Shown: positions 35,579 to 47,870, numbered from the stretch's first letter. The stretch is 64,000 nucleotides of DNA from Triangularia verruculosa (GCA_033296885.1 MU863884.1:186001-250000); one strand, 5' to 3'. Translations and numbers: made by a program. Notes: a model not told the origin generated them from the letters alone.

Positions 35579-36665
35579 TTGGAAATGGAAATGAAGTTTC
35601 CTCTGCTGAAAGAATTGCATGTTTTTTTCCCTTTTGAGATATTGTTTGACACCACCCACGACAACAAGGACCGGAATTCCGTGTCTTGGTTCGCGCGTCG
35701 TCGTGGTCGTGAATGACGAGATGTATGTAACATTAATTAATTACCTACCTACTGAACAAGACTCAACCGTCCGTCTCAGTTCAAGTTATGAAACCGAGCG
35801 GCAAGATCACAAAAAAAAAAAAAAAAACACATAAAAGATTACTCAGCGGCGTCGGCGTCAGCGGCGGCGGCGGCAAACTGGCGCTGGCCGTATTCGCCCG
35901 TCTCTTCGTATTCAGCCTACCTACACCCAGATTCTCTAGCCCCACGTGCCCCATTACCTCAGACCGTCGTCAACAAACTCGGCAAAAATACCGCCCCAAA
36001 AAGGTAAAAAGTTTACCCCGTACCAAGGCCAAGCCCCCCCAAAAAATTGATCGGCTCGACCGAGAATACCGCCGTTAATCGTCGGGCGGCCCGGGGGGGA
36101 GGAGGGGGAAACGGAACGGGGTTACGGGACCACGGGGCCCCGAGTACACCGGGGGGACCAAAAAAGGGGGGCCGCGTTGTTAATTCCGTTGCGTATGATG
36201 TGATCCAACTACACATAGAGAGAAAGAACTCGGCTTTCGGCGTTAATCTGCTGAGAGCAGCAGCACCTTCGGGAGTGTGGTGGGAGAGAAAGTTTGGATG
36301 TCTCTACCTATGCTAATGATGACTTCAATGTCATATCCCGTATATGCCAATGCCATCACGCAAAATTTCACAGTCCTGCAGTGAAACCACCACCACCTCT
36401 CTCCCAAAACATGTTTTTTTTGTTGTGTTTTCATTCGCCATATGCACAATCAAGAAATTCTCGATCGCAAAAAAAAAAAACACGGGAACCTCCGGCCCTC
36501 TCTCCCCTCCCACATCCGTCCGTCCGTAGGTATGTACACCTTATTACCCGAGGGTCGGCATTTAACAACACCCAGCACACTGTGTACAAACTTCACCTAC
36601 ACACAACTACGGGTAGTCGGCGGCAAGGCCCGGCTGGTTGTACATACAGTACACGGTGTTTGCGG

Positions 36666-36739
36666 TGAGAGAGAGTGAGAGAGAGAGAGAGAGAGAGAGT
36701 GAGAGAGAGAGAGAGTGAGTGAGAGAGAGAGACAGAGAG
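36666..36739 (+). repeat. GA-rich microsatellite
   Basis: About 74 nt are made of GA units broken by occasional GT. It lies in the gene-free tract before the C2H2 regulator gene. Confidence 0.9.
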
Positions 36740-39700
36740 TAAATCCCCCCAGTCAGAAAATAACTGCCGAGAAATAACAAAAAGGGTCCGGCACGATGAC
36801 GTTGATTTCAATAGACCGTGGTCGGTCAATATTCGGCCCCTCTAATAATTCAACAGAGTGAGAGAGAGCTTGTATAGCGCGGAATCCCGTCCGCTCTTCT
36901 TTTTCCCAAGGTAAGGTACCTACTAGGAAAAAGGTTTAATTAGGGTTTGAATTTTAGATGGCGCGATTTGCCTAGTGCAGTTGTACATATCGAAAAGCAA
37001 AAAAGGAAAAAAAAAAAGAGAAGAATCCGGAAAGGTGTGGGTGGTGAAAAGGGATCCACCAACCACGCCGTCGCCGCCGAACCCTGGTTCGAGATCTCGC
37101 GTTACACAAACTTGTACAAATGTCCGATTCTTGCTGTCATTGGACTGTCCCGTGGGGGTTGCAAAAAAAAAAAAAAAGATGGTTGGTGATGTGATGATGT
37201 GACAGTTGGAGAAAAAAAAAATGGGACGTTGTCGTCAAGGCGGGGAAACAAAAACATCAGACAAAGACCGCGCGCCCTGCCTGTTGACAACACAACATCA
37301 ACCCCCTATTCTCATGCAACAACGCAGAGGAAGCATCCAAAGTGATCACGCGCGGTTGTTTGAAACTCTTTCTCTCGGCAACCTGAAGCGGCTTTTCTTG
37401 TCATAATAATTTATACCACTTGCCAGTGCCAGCCACTCGTCGCTCATTCTTCTCAACAAACGAACAACGAGGACGGCGGCGATGTGACAAACAGGGTGCA
37501 AGCCCGGAGCGAATTCCGATGCCAGGGTATGGACGACTTGGACGTGGGCGGTTTGCGGGCGGACGCAACCATGACTCGAGAGCTGGCAATTGGCCCGGTA
37601 GTCAGCCGAGAGAACCAAGCCATCTTGGACGACAACCAGAAGACGAAATCGACCTTGAAGCAGGGAAAATGCCTTTCTTCTCTCCTGTCGCTGACATGTC
37701 ATGGTGACGACGACAACAAGCTTCGAAACAGAAGACCGTCTTGGTTCGTGATTCGAAATCAAGGGGACGAAACTCAGTACCGGCGTAAAACAACCGTGTA
37801 TCGTAATACAGGCGCCCGTTTATTGCCCAGTCACAGCCGTGAGCAGATACGTGCTGTGGTGGTGCTTAGCCAGGACCCGGCACTGTCGGTCTGCTCTGCC
37901 GACCAATGGCAGTCTGTTCTGGTCGGTTGATTCTCACCATTGGACGCCAGAACCATTGATTGCCGTGTGAGCTATCACCAGCACATGCTTCTGACCAACT
38001 TATTTCCTGTTGTGCGTCCGCACATTGGCCGCTTTTTCTTCGCCGAGATGGTGTCAAAGCAGCAGGTGAGGTATTGGAAGCGGGAGCGGTGACGCTCAGT
38101 CTTCTCGGCGGAATAAATTCGGCGTTTGTGAAAGGTGAGAAATGCGCACGGTATACAAACCCGTTATCTGGTTTCGAATTGTGTTAGTTCCTTCAGACCG
38201 AGGTTGGCATTTCAGTGGTGTGCGGTGAAAAGATGCCCGTGGCGATCGACGGATGGCATGGCTTTCCACAGAGCGGCTTACCGTTCTGGGCAGTGCCGCC
38301 GACATCGCACCGGTTGCTGTCAAGGCATGGGAGCGTAGGGTATATGTTATTGGACAAGGTGTTGGCGCATAATGACCAGAGAAAGCCTTCATTTGTTCCA
38401 CGACTGCCTATGATTAGTAGCGAGGTGACATTGGAATAAAACGGTCCAAGGGTATGGCGAAATTGTATCTGGAATCCGTGGGGGACAGAACCGCCAAGTG
38501 ATATCTGGATGTGCTCTATTCGCCGGATCTCGGTCCTCAATTGCCGTGAGGTGTTGCCGAAAGGTATTGACGTATCAAGGCACTCTGCGCGAGGAACTCA
38601 AGTGAGGGCGATGAGCATGGCATTTCCAGACCAAATGTATCAGTAATACTGATACAGCAAAAAAAGATCTCGCTTGCCAGCACCTGCCGTTGGGGCGTGG
38701 TCCGCTGTTCCGGAGATGAGCACAGGCGGCGGAGGGTGGGATTGCTGCGGCATCTTGGCTGCTTTGAGAGCGGGGGGGTGATGATGCAACCATGCCGCCA
38801 ATAGCCCATCATCTGCGGCTGGTCGTACAAGGCCACCGATGTTCAGTGGGTGAGCAAATTATTACAGCACTGGTGATCTGGAAGAGATTTTCTCGCTTGG
38901 TACCGGCTTCCAGGAATTATTGTGGCCGACATAGGACCGCTGGCTGGGGATTAAACAAGTCCTACCGAGGAAATATCTTGTTGATTGAGGTGACCTCGTT
39001 TTTAGGTTTTGCTCTGGCGTGTCTGGGTCCCACAGCGTTCGCGCATCATGAACGCCACATCGACCAGGGTTCGACGACGGACGGGACGTGGTGTGCTGGG
39101 TCGGTTTTAACGCCGGGAATGGATACCTCGTGCCAATCGTTCGCTGGATTTGGCCAAAACTGGGGGGGTGGGCTTGTTGGGAACTTCACCCCGCCATCGA
39201 CTTCGAGACGACATGTGGGCGAGAATGTGATGGACGACATGGCATCAAAACAATGCAGACATAAAGTCAATTCGGCCCAACCCGACCCCCCCCAACCTCC
39301 CTCCGCTTCTGGCTTGCTGTCACGCTGCCCGTCCGTCCACCTTGGGCTACCGGTGACAGCCAGCTAGCCCCTCTAGCTCTCTGCCTGTGAGCCTGGCAGA
39401 GCAGACGACAGTAGCCGATGGATAGCGCCGGCGGCACTCCAGGTTGAATCTGGCAGGTGTTGTCGCTGCCGTTTCCGTTGTCTCGTCGTGAGGGGAACGC
39501 ATCCAGGCCTGACTCGCCGCGAGCGACGTGGCATGTTTTTGTCGCTGCCGGCTTTTCCCCCGACACCGATGTGAAGGGCGACAACATCCAGTGCAGGTCT
39601 TGGCATCTGGCTAGGTACGCGGGGCGTTGTTACGTTGTGAGGGCGAGCGAGGCCGGGGAATGTGGGTGACGCCGTGAGAGCCGTGAGCGTCCCGAGCCGG

Positions 39701-41079
39701 GAAGAGGACACCAGGTGCCATTTATAGGGGTTGAGGTTGTGCCATGATGCGATATGATATTGCTTTTGATATATGTATGTGCTGAACAGATGCTTTTGGT
39801 GGAGCATCCCGAGCTTCTAGAAACAAGGCCCCTCCTCCATCTCCAATATTCCCTTTTGATGTCGCACAGAACCCGCAGGTGTGGGTTCACGATCAAGACC
39901 CTCCCAGAGCCTCACGCAGACCGTCCCACCTCGCCCACCGTCCGCTCCCCTCAGATCGCCCAAGAAGCACTCCACTTGTCGGTTAGTTGATCGATCCCCC
40001 TGGAGGGGCCACTTTCACCCGACGCCATGCGCGGGATGCCAGGACGCGTCTTCCAACCTCCTGTCTTTGGGCCACTTGGGTTGGAGAAGTGAAAGTTGCA
40101 GCGAGAAAAGGGCGCGACGGCGGCTGTCGCGCGCGCTAGGAAAATGTTCCAATGTCTAGACCTGATCAGACTGTTTTTATCCATCGATACCTCAACCCAA
40201 GGTATGCAGTAGGGAGGTTGTAATAAGGCATCGTGGGCTCCATGGACTAGTAGGATAAACCACCATCCACCAAAGAAAGAGGGTCCCTCTTTGCCATCTG
40301 CCGCGCCATTTTCTGAGCCCCGCCATGTCCAGAGACCCTGAGAACCAATGAGTTCGTTGGGTCAAAAGGTGACAGCGCAATTCCTCGTCTACGAATACAA
40401 CCAGATGATCAAAAAGGGATCACCGAGTTTGACGGTATTCGCAGAGGTGAAGATTTCCCGTCCAATACAAAACCGACACAGTGCGCTGTTTACGATACTT
40501 CGTACCTCCAATGCCAAGGGACAGGCCCGCCCCCTCTTTCTCGGCGTCAATTCCTCTACTGGCCCCTGCACCGTCGAGTTCAAACCGAGGCAGAAGGGGA
40601 AGTGGCAGGGCAGGGATGCATGTCTGGGGCGGTTTCGCGGTGCCGTCTTTGCTCACCACCTTGACTCGTGGATGCTGTACATCATCACACCAACGCTGTC
40701 AAGAGACCATAAACAGAAGAGATACTGGTGAACGGCACGCAAGCGATTGCATAATAGTATATGCAAGTGCTGTGAGCTGACCACCTCGTTGATGGCAGCA
40801 CTTTTCTGCTGGTGGTCCTGCCGCAGACGGACGTCGGGTGTGGTTGTACCGTGTAGTAATATTACGTGGACTGTAACCAATTCTCACCACAAGAGACCTC
40901 TCTCTCGTAGTATTTCGAGAGCGTTGGCTCTGAGCAAGAGCGGTGGAATTATGAATTCAAATTCCAAGGAAGAACAGGCACAGCATCCGACAGCCGCTGA
41001 GATAACCGAACTACCCGACGGAACCAATGCGGCACAATTCCTCACCGCAAGTCCTGCGACGATTCGGTCGTTCCGCTGT

Positions 41080-41115
41080 CCACGCCATCCACGCCATCCA
41101 CGCCATCCACGCCAT
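41080..41115 (+). repeat. Four tandem copies of CCACGCCAT
   Basis: A perfect 9-nt unit is repeated four times. It is a multiple of three and would encode a short Pro-Arg-His pattern, but the surrounding frame is not protein-like. Confidence 0.9.
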
Positions 41116-41232
41116 CAACAGGCTGGGGTCAGATATTCTGATGGCTCTCAGACGACCACAACAGCAGAGATGAAGTGCCTCTTCCCCCTCGTCACCGAAG
41201 CCAGGTGGTGATGCATCGGACGATGTTGGTTA

Positions 41233-41233
<1 letters not shown>

Positions 41234-41266
<33 letters not shown>
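41234..41266 (+). repeat. (TGC)11 microsatellite
   Basis: There are eleven perfect TGC units in the gene-free tract. They are intergenic as far as I can tell. Confidence 0.9.
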
Positions 41267-43513
41267 AGTCCCCATGTTCCAAGAAAGTGCTCAGACGTCT
41301 CCTGAGAAATCGATAGACGAAAACACCATCGAGAATTTGCCCCCTGGCAGCCGATTATTAACAGCACGGAGATGCCCTTTTGGGTGAGGCGATGGAAACG
41401 GCGAGAAAAGTCCCCCGTGACCGCTTTTGTCGCTGATCTGATCGACGGCCAGCAAAGACGAGTGAGGCGAGAAGAATACCGAGTTTGATGCTGCTGCTGT
41501 TTGAAGTGTCATCGATATCAGATCACCAGCATATCGAGATGGGAATCTACAAGTTAATGGCGTTTGATGACTGAACCGCCCCTTTTGGATAAGAAGTCCA
41601 GGATCCATTACCAAGCTGGTATTTACGATACATCAACCCTTACATACAAAATACCTTCAAACAGGATGGTGGTTTTGTGGGCGGTAACTTCGGGATTGGT
41701 GGCGGTGATCGTTTTCGTAAAAAGCACACAGTACGAAGTCGAAAACGTCACTCACGGCGACGCTTTTGGACTGGTGCATCTTTCGTGATACCTGTCTGGG
41801 CTAATGTTTCCACGAGACTGGAAGGCCCCTCCGCTCCCGTCGATTCCCGTTGGGAGCATGGTTGGTGGTTGATGCTTGAAAACCACGCAACACAACACCA
41901 TGGATTAATCTTGTTGAATTCAAACAGCCAACGCCAGAGCCACAGCACGGCACTCGATCGAGCCAGGTCCTACAAAGTCCGATCCCATCTAGGACTGCAG
42001 AGAGGGCGTCTGGGCCTTCAACGCCACGTCTCGGGCCTAGAGCTTCATGGCATTTCGTATCGATGCTGCCAGTTGATGGCGGTCCTTTGGGCGTCGCTGG
42101 TCGCCGTTTCGAAGCATCACATGTATCGGCAACTACCCTACTGGACACCTCTCCCAGGCAGTCCCTGCCTTTTTTATCCCACCTCAGGCCATACCAGAGA
42201 GGGCTGCCTGTCGCTACCGCCTGCCGCCCAAGTAGGTACACAGTGCGGGAAGGCACGTTGTCGATGAGGTCACCGTCCACGCCGAGTCGCTTGCTGCAAA
42301 AATTCAGACATTTCGGATGCGGTACCGGGAGATTTTGTCACAGGTAATACGCATGAATTGAGTTTGAGTGAAGTGAAGTGCTAATCCTCGACATGAAATC
42401 AATGGCTTGCTCTTGTCCGGGTACGAAGGAGCAAGCAGCCTGTGGGAGCAGAACGGTTCCGGTCTACCGTGCAAAACAGAGAAGGACAGTGACTGGCCTC
42501 TTGTACTGTAATATTTTTTCTGTTCTTTCTTTGCTCCAGCTATTCCTGTTTTTGCCATTTGCCTGGGCACCGTACCGACTGCCACCTGCCAAAAGATACC
42601 GCCAGTCAGTCTTTCTTTTTTACCTGAGTGCCGGTCCCCTTCCGTTCCCTTCCCTTCCCTTGTTTTTATCCACTTTCCTTTTTCCCTTGTCCCTCTCTGC
42701 GCGACTGCCCAAAGCTTTCTCTTTCCCTCACAAGCAGCACTCAAGAATCTCTACTTAATCGACTCGGACTCGAACAGGCCAGCAGGACAATTGACAATTG
42801 GCAATTGGCAAAAGGACAGGAGACATCATTAAACTCGCTCCCCCCTACTCCCCACCGCCCAAAAGGCTTGATTTCCGGACGAGTCTCCATTCCACCTGGA
42901 AATTTTGAGGACCCTCCACCTTGACAATCCCAGCTCGGTCCCCACCCGGCCCCAGGAGGTACCCAACGGCTGCCAGCACCAGGAACTGTATAACCCACCC
43001 ACTGCCCGCCGGCCGCCATCAGCAAGTACCTGCCCACCTGCCCCTCCCCCCCAAAAACCCAAAAGCCAAAACCAGAAGCAGCACAAAAAGAGCCGTCTCC
43101 ACCCAACTTTCCACTCAAACCTCTCCATTTCTCTCCACTCACCACATCTTTTTCCTTTGAGCCTCAAACTTTCCGCTTAGGGTATTCTCCACCCACGAGC
43201 ACCACCACCGACACGCGCCAAACATTCGACGACGACTGTTGATCGCGACAAACGTTGCACAGTCAGAGCACTCGTCGGCGCATTGCATCGCACTGCATCT
43301 GAATCCTCTACAAGACTCTGCCGTCCCGGTTCCGAGTCCTGCGACAGCCCACAAACAGCTGCCCTCGCGCGCGACACGTCTTTTGATCCCCTCCCGCCTT
43401 CTGCGGCATATCATCGGCCGGTGCACACGACGCGTCGTTGCATCGCCTTTCCTCGCCAAGTAGCACCGACTACCCAAAGCGCGCAAAGAGCCCTTCGACG
43501 CCCTCGGCCTCGG

Positions 43514-43552
43514 ATGGTTTTTCTGTGCTTGCCACAACTAAGGTATTTGTGA
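43514..43552 (+). promoter_or_regulatory. Short upstream ORF before the C2H2 regulator
   Basis: An ATG at 43514 in context CGGATGG opens 12 codons (MVFLCLPQLRYL) and stops at 43550-43552, eight nt before the main ATG at 43561. If the leader is transcribed, this ORF would be met first by scanning ribosomes. Its role is inferred. Confidence 0.4.
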
Positions 43553-43560
43553 GACGGATT

Positions 43561-46500
43561 ATGGAAGGTCTGCCAAACGGCTCGGCGAATGTCATAAGCA
43601 CGTCGACGGCTTCGTACCCCTCTCAGCCAGCCGTGTCCCAGCATCCCATCCAGCAGCAGCAGCAGCACCAGCAGCAGCAGTCGCATCACTCTACGGGGCT
43701 CCCTCCGCAGACTCTGCCGCCGCTCCAACCTAGCCATCCGGTTATGCAACAGCCTCCGTACGGGAACTATCCCCACAGTTCTCGGACGCCTTCCGCTCCC
43801 AATACTCCAGTTACCAACAACATGACCAGCTACCCGCCTCCGCCCCAGCAGGCCGCCGGTCGTGGCGCTGGAAACTACCCCATCATGACCAACAACCCCT
43901 ATCCCACACAGGGCTATCCCACCAGCACCTCCACCATGATGCCCCAGACCACCGCCGCTGCCTCGCATCCACAGCCGATTGCCCCGGCCCCATCTCCGGC
44001 CGGCGCCCGGGCCCCACCTGTGCTCCGCCCGATGCCGGCTACTGGAATGCCACAAGCTGGCATCAGCTCTCCGTACGTCCAGAGCCCCATGATGGGCCAG
44101 AACGGGATGCTCCCCGAGGGCAGCGATCAGCCCACCCACGTTGTCGGTTCGCAGGGTCGCAGAGGCATCCTCCCTAGTGCTCCGGGCAGGCCCGCCGCTC
44201 CCGCTCCCGGTACCACCGGAGCCAAGAATCAGATTCCGCAGAAGGACGCTGACGGCAAGTTTCCCTGCCCTCACTGCACGAAGACGTATCTTCATGCCAA
44301 GCATCTCAAGCGCCACTTGCTCAGACGTAAGTTGATTGAATTGAGTTTTTGTGACGACGCTCCGTAATCCTAACCTGTTTTGCTAGACACCGGCGACCGC
44401 CCCTACATGTGCGTCTTGTGCCGCGACACCTTCTCGCGCAGTGACATCCTCAAGCGCCACTTTATCAAGTGCTCCGTCAGACGTGGCAACCCTACGGGAG
44501 CGAGCCATCTGTCTCACCCGCAGGCGCATGTCAAGAAGAATGCTGCTGCTCAGCAAAAGGCCATTGAAGGTGAGGTGAACCACATGAATGGCATGCCCAA
44601 CATTCCCGGTGACGGGATGGTCCAGCATCCATTTGGCCTGATTCCTGCCCAGGAGGCCATGAACAACATGGCCCCCGACCAGAATCAATTGTCGAGATCA
44701 AGCAGCATTAACCGAATCGAAGACGCCAATCGCGATAGGAGAAGCATGACTGGGTCTGTCATGGGCGCGTCGACGCGTCCTGGCAGTTTTGACCAGACTT
44801 ACAACGGCGGCGACGTTTCGAACAACATGACGGCCAACATTAACCCCAACCTGGCAAACTACACCATGCCCAACAACGGGAACGGCATGCCCATGTTCTC
44901 CGGCCAGAACTCGGACTGGTCGCAGATGTTCCAGGCAGGTGCGAGCCATCCCCTACCCCCTTTCACATCTCTTGATTAATGTGTGGAAAGACCTAACCTG
45001 TGAACAACAGCCGACGCTGACCGTGGCCAAAACCGAGCCTAATTCCGGCTCTGCGCGAGCGGTTGGCATCATTCCGGGCGGCACCGCCACCGACTCGTCT
45101 ACGTTCCCCTCTTGGGGAATACCGCCCTCATATCCTGACGCGTATCGTCAACTATCCCGCAAAATTATCGACTTTTTGAGCCCCACCCCCGATCCTACCA
45201 ATCCCACTGCCCAACTCATTAATCACCACTTTCAGCCCGACAACATTCGACATTTCTTGGAACAGTATACCAATTTTCACGTGCACTTTGCCACGGTCCA
45301 TATCCCAACATTCCGCGCACTGGATGCATATGCCGGCCTTTTGGCTGCCATGTGCATCGTAGGGGCGTGTTACTCGGATCGGATACCTGCGGACAACATT
45401 CGGGACATTATGGAAGCGCTAAAGACATCATTCGAGACCTCCTCTCTTCTGTTCAGAGCTTCGCTGTGCCAGGATGAGGCATTTTCTCAAACGTATGATT
45501 GGGCATCCAAGTCAGCTCTCGAAGAGTTCCAGGCACTTGCACATGTTCAAGTATTGTTCACCTGGCACGGTACCGTAGCCCAACGCCAGAAAGCCCAACG
45601 AATTTGGCCGCTAATAGCCAATCTGGCTCGCAAGGCGGGCCTATTATGTCTTTCACAAGGAGAAGCGTCTTTCAGTCCACTCCACCAACCAAACTTTGTC
45701 CTGCAGAACTACCCGGTTTCGCAGTTCGATTGGCAGCGCTGGGTGGACCAGGAGACTCGTGTCCGAACCATGTATCTTATATTCATCTACGACGCAGCTT
45801 TGGGGCTTTATTTCAACTGCGGTCCCGAGTTCACACCCTTCGACCTTCGGCTTCCTCTCCCTGCAGATGACGCAGCGTGGGAGGCGAGCAACGCGGTTGA
45901 GTGTGCTGAGGCTTTGGGACTCTGTGGGCCACAGGCTGCCGAGAGACGAAATCCCGACGGCACTAGACGGACGACACAACCTGAGATGCGCATGGTACTC
46001 AAGGCGCTGCTTGACAACAGTTATCGGGTTCTTCCGGGGTCGACGAATCTCTATGGGAAATTCATTCTTATTCACGCTCTACTAGATATTTTGCGGCAGG
46101 TCCAGTTGGAGGGGAGGAATGCCATCAGCCGATCCAACACACCTTTGCCGACCAATGCATGGTTTGTTGATGCACGTGGAAGCCCTGTTCCACACGGTAG
46201 TGGTCGTACGACCCCCACGGACATTGCTGCAAACCTTGTAGATCCTCAGACTTTGAAGACGTTGGTCACGGCTCTGGACAAGTTCAAGGCAAACTGGGAT
46301 CATGACATGGCGGTCCAGCTTCCTCCATCGGCTGCTGCGTATTTAGGGCGGTATGGATTCTGCAGGGACGGTATTCATTTTTACTGGCTGGCGACCCATC
46401 TGCTGAGGACAACACGGCACATTGATCTCACCATGAAGCCAGATCAGCGATTTGCGCGCGTCATCCATCTGCTGAAGTCTGTCAAGAATTGGGTTTTGAC

Positions 46501-46624
46501 AGATGGGGCTGCAAGGGGTGAGGATATGGGATCAGTGGGGGACATCGATGAGGCGTACGGGACGGTGGATACGACACTGGACATGACTCAATTATTTCGG
46601 CGTCTCCCGTATACGACAAGGTGA
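43561..46624 (+). CDS. C2H2 zinc-finger transcription factor with fungal_trans domain
   Basis: This is a nuclear regulator whose targets are not recognised. Exons 43561-44326, 44387-44934 and 45011-46624 give 975 residues. Residues 1-230 are rich in Gln, Pro, Ser and Asn, including a QQQQQHQQQQ block. Finger 1 has C236, C239, H252, H256, and the intron falls inside the H256 codon. Finger 2 has C264, C267, H280 and a Cys at 284, so it is C2HC. The next stretch, SVRRGNPTGASHLSHPQAH, is typical of this family. The fungal_trans domain covers about 480-800 (FHVHFATVHIPTFRALDAYA, then DWQRWVDQETRVRTMYLIF). Intron 2 is best read as a GC-AG intron: CAG|GCAGGT donor, CTAAC branch, AACAACAG acceptor. 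A GT-AG alternative (44939-44990) also keeps frame and adds a few residues. Upstream ATGs in frame are absent. Confidence 0.9.
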
Positions 46625-47593
46625 AGGCGTCCGGAAAGTGCAACTCGGTAGCAGAGAAAAAGAAAGGGATATCGGCATAATAGCGGCCCAGTGTGCTGGG
46701 CAACGCTTCGGCAAACTGCATCAACGGCGTTTTAATGCTCATTTTTGTTTTACTCAAAGAGGATGGGGTGGTCTCGCTTAGTCTTTTATTCATGGTTCTT
46801 TTCCTGCGGTCTCTATGCGTGTTTTTTATTTTATTTTTGTTTTCTTGCGTTTGCGAAGGTGAAAGTGGAATCTTTCCCGAGTTCATGATGATCTAGATGG
46901 AGTGTGGTTCTCTCTCTCCTCGACAACACACGCACGGGCGACAAAACCTCCTCAAAAAGTTTTCGATTCCCTCCTCCGTTTGCATCAGATTGGTCACAAA
47001 CTCGGTGGTTTGCTGGTTGCATTTTTGGTGGAGCTTGGGGCTGGTGGTGTGGGCGTCTTCTTTCCTGCGGATGATTCATCAGAGTTCTTAGAGGTTTTCT
47101 ATTTCTTTTGCCTTTCTCGTCTTTCAAGGGGTGTGGTTTTCTTCATGGGGATGGGTGGCTTTGCATTAGACAAGTTTTCTTCCCAGAATTTCTAACCTGC
47201 AACGGAACGATCGAACGAACATAGACTGGGGATGGATGGTGGGGGGAGCATTGAAGGAGATGGGGGATGGTAGGGATGAGAATCCGGTGGGCAAGGGGGG
47301 GGGGGAAATAAAAATATGATAATAAAAAAGTTGGAAGGAAGGAAGGAAAAAGCAAGGGTGATGGGATTGAAAATAGGGGCTGTGGGGAGGGTTGAAGGGG
47401 GAGATGGAGGGAGTTGGGAGGAAGGAGAGGGAAAATGGAAAAGCTGGCTGGACAAACTTGTACATTCATGTCAGAACATATTTACATACGTTTTTTCTCA
47501 CTTTAGAGGGGAGTGGATTAAAAGACAGAGGTTGTGTGTTGCATTATACTCTCTGAAAACCCAGGCTTTGGTGGTATCAATGTTTATTCGTGA
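46625..47593. other. Convergent intergenic region
   Basis: 969 nt lie between the C2H2 regulator stop and the stop of a small minus-strand gene. It has a G-run of about 10 (47,297-47,306) next to A/T-rich and GGAAGGAA tracts. It probably holds two long 3' UTRs. No coding sequence is supported. Confidence 0.5.
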
Positions 47594-47870
47594 CTATTGT
47601 GACGATGGTGATGATGGTTTCTCCCTAGAGACAGTGTGTAGCTTTGGAATCATCTTGTCGAGCTCGGCCTTGTCCTGCTCGGTCGGCGTGTAGCCCAGCT
47701 TTTCCTCGGCCTTGTCTGAGAGCTGGAGACCGATGAGACCCCAGGCGAGGAGGCCGAAGCCGACGCCTAGTCTGGCTTTGGGGGAGAGGCCTTTGTAGGT
47801 TCTGGAGACATGTTGGTCAACATATCACTTTAGTTAGAGAGTAAGAGGATACGCACTGGAGGAGAGTCAT
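47594..47870 (-). CDS. Small single-pass membrane protein, 73 residues, unknown function
   Basis: Exons (minus) 47870-47857 and 47801-47594 give 73 residues. The first exon has 14 coding nt (M-T-L-L plus two bases). The intron has donor GTGCGT and a TTGAC branch 15 nt before the CCAG acceptor. The protein starts MTLLQTYKGLSPKARLG, has one hydrophobic segment of about 15 residues (VGFGLLAWGLIGLQL), then a polar tail with GYTPTEQDKAELDKM and a Ser-rich end. Clean splice signals, a Met in good context (AAAATGA) and protein-like composition support it, although it is too short for simple ORF calling. A role at a mitochondrial or ER membrane is possible but only a guess. It is divergent from the mitochondrial ribosomal protein gene. 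Confidence 0.75.

Larger units (their letters stand above)
31377..43560. other. 12.2-kb tract without a supported gene, upstream of the C2H2 regulator
   Basis: I read all frames and found only short open frames with atypical composition (the longest about 190 codons at 38,792) and no recognisable domain, transposon or RNA gene. The tract holds homopolymers, (GA)n, (TGC)11, a 9-nt tandem repeat and many TAGGTA/TACCTA motifs. It is not notably A/T-rich and has no obvious C-to-T decay, so repeat-induced point mutation is not suggested. The last kilobase (42,600-43,560) is C/T-rich and probably contains the core promoter and leader of the regulator. The rest may be cis-control DNA or an unannotated noncoding transcript. 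Confidence 0.6.

Noticed and set aside
37084..37100. GGTTCGAG, a possible tRNA B box
   Set aside because: The last bases do not fit the box, and no A box or paired stems are found at the right distance on either strand.
38792..39367. 191-codon open frame in the gene-free tract
   Set aside because: Composition is irregular, no family is recognised, codon use is unlike neighbours, and no splice context supports it.
31377..43560. RIP-degraded transposon graveyard
   Set aside because: The tract is not strongly A/T-rich, shows no long TA-biased blocks, and has no recognisable element remains.
43411..44316. 301-codon minus-strand frame over the C2H2 gene start
   Set aside because: It is antisense to the Gln/Pro-rich N-terminus; the plus strand encodes zinc fingers in register.
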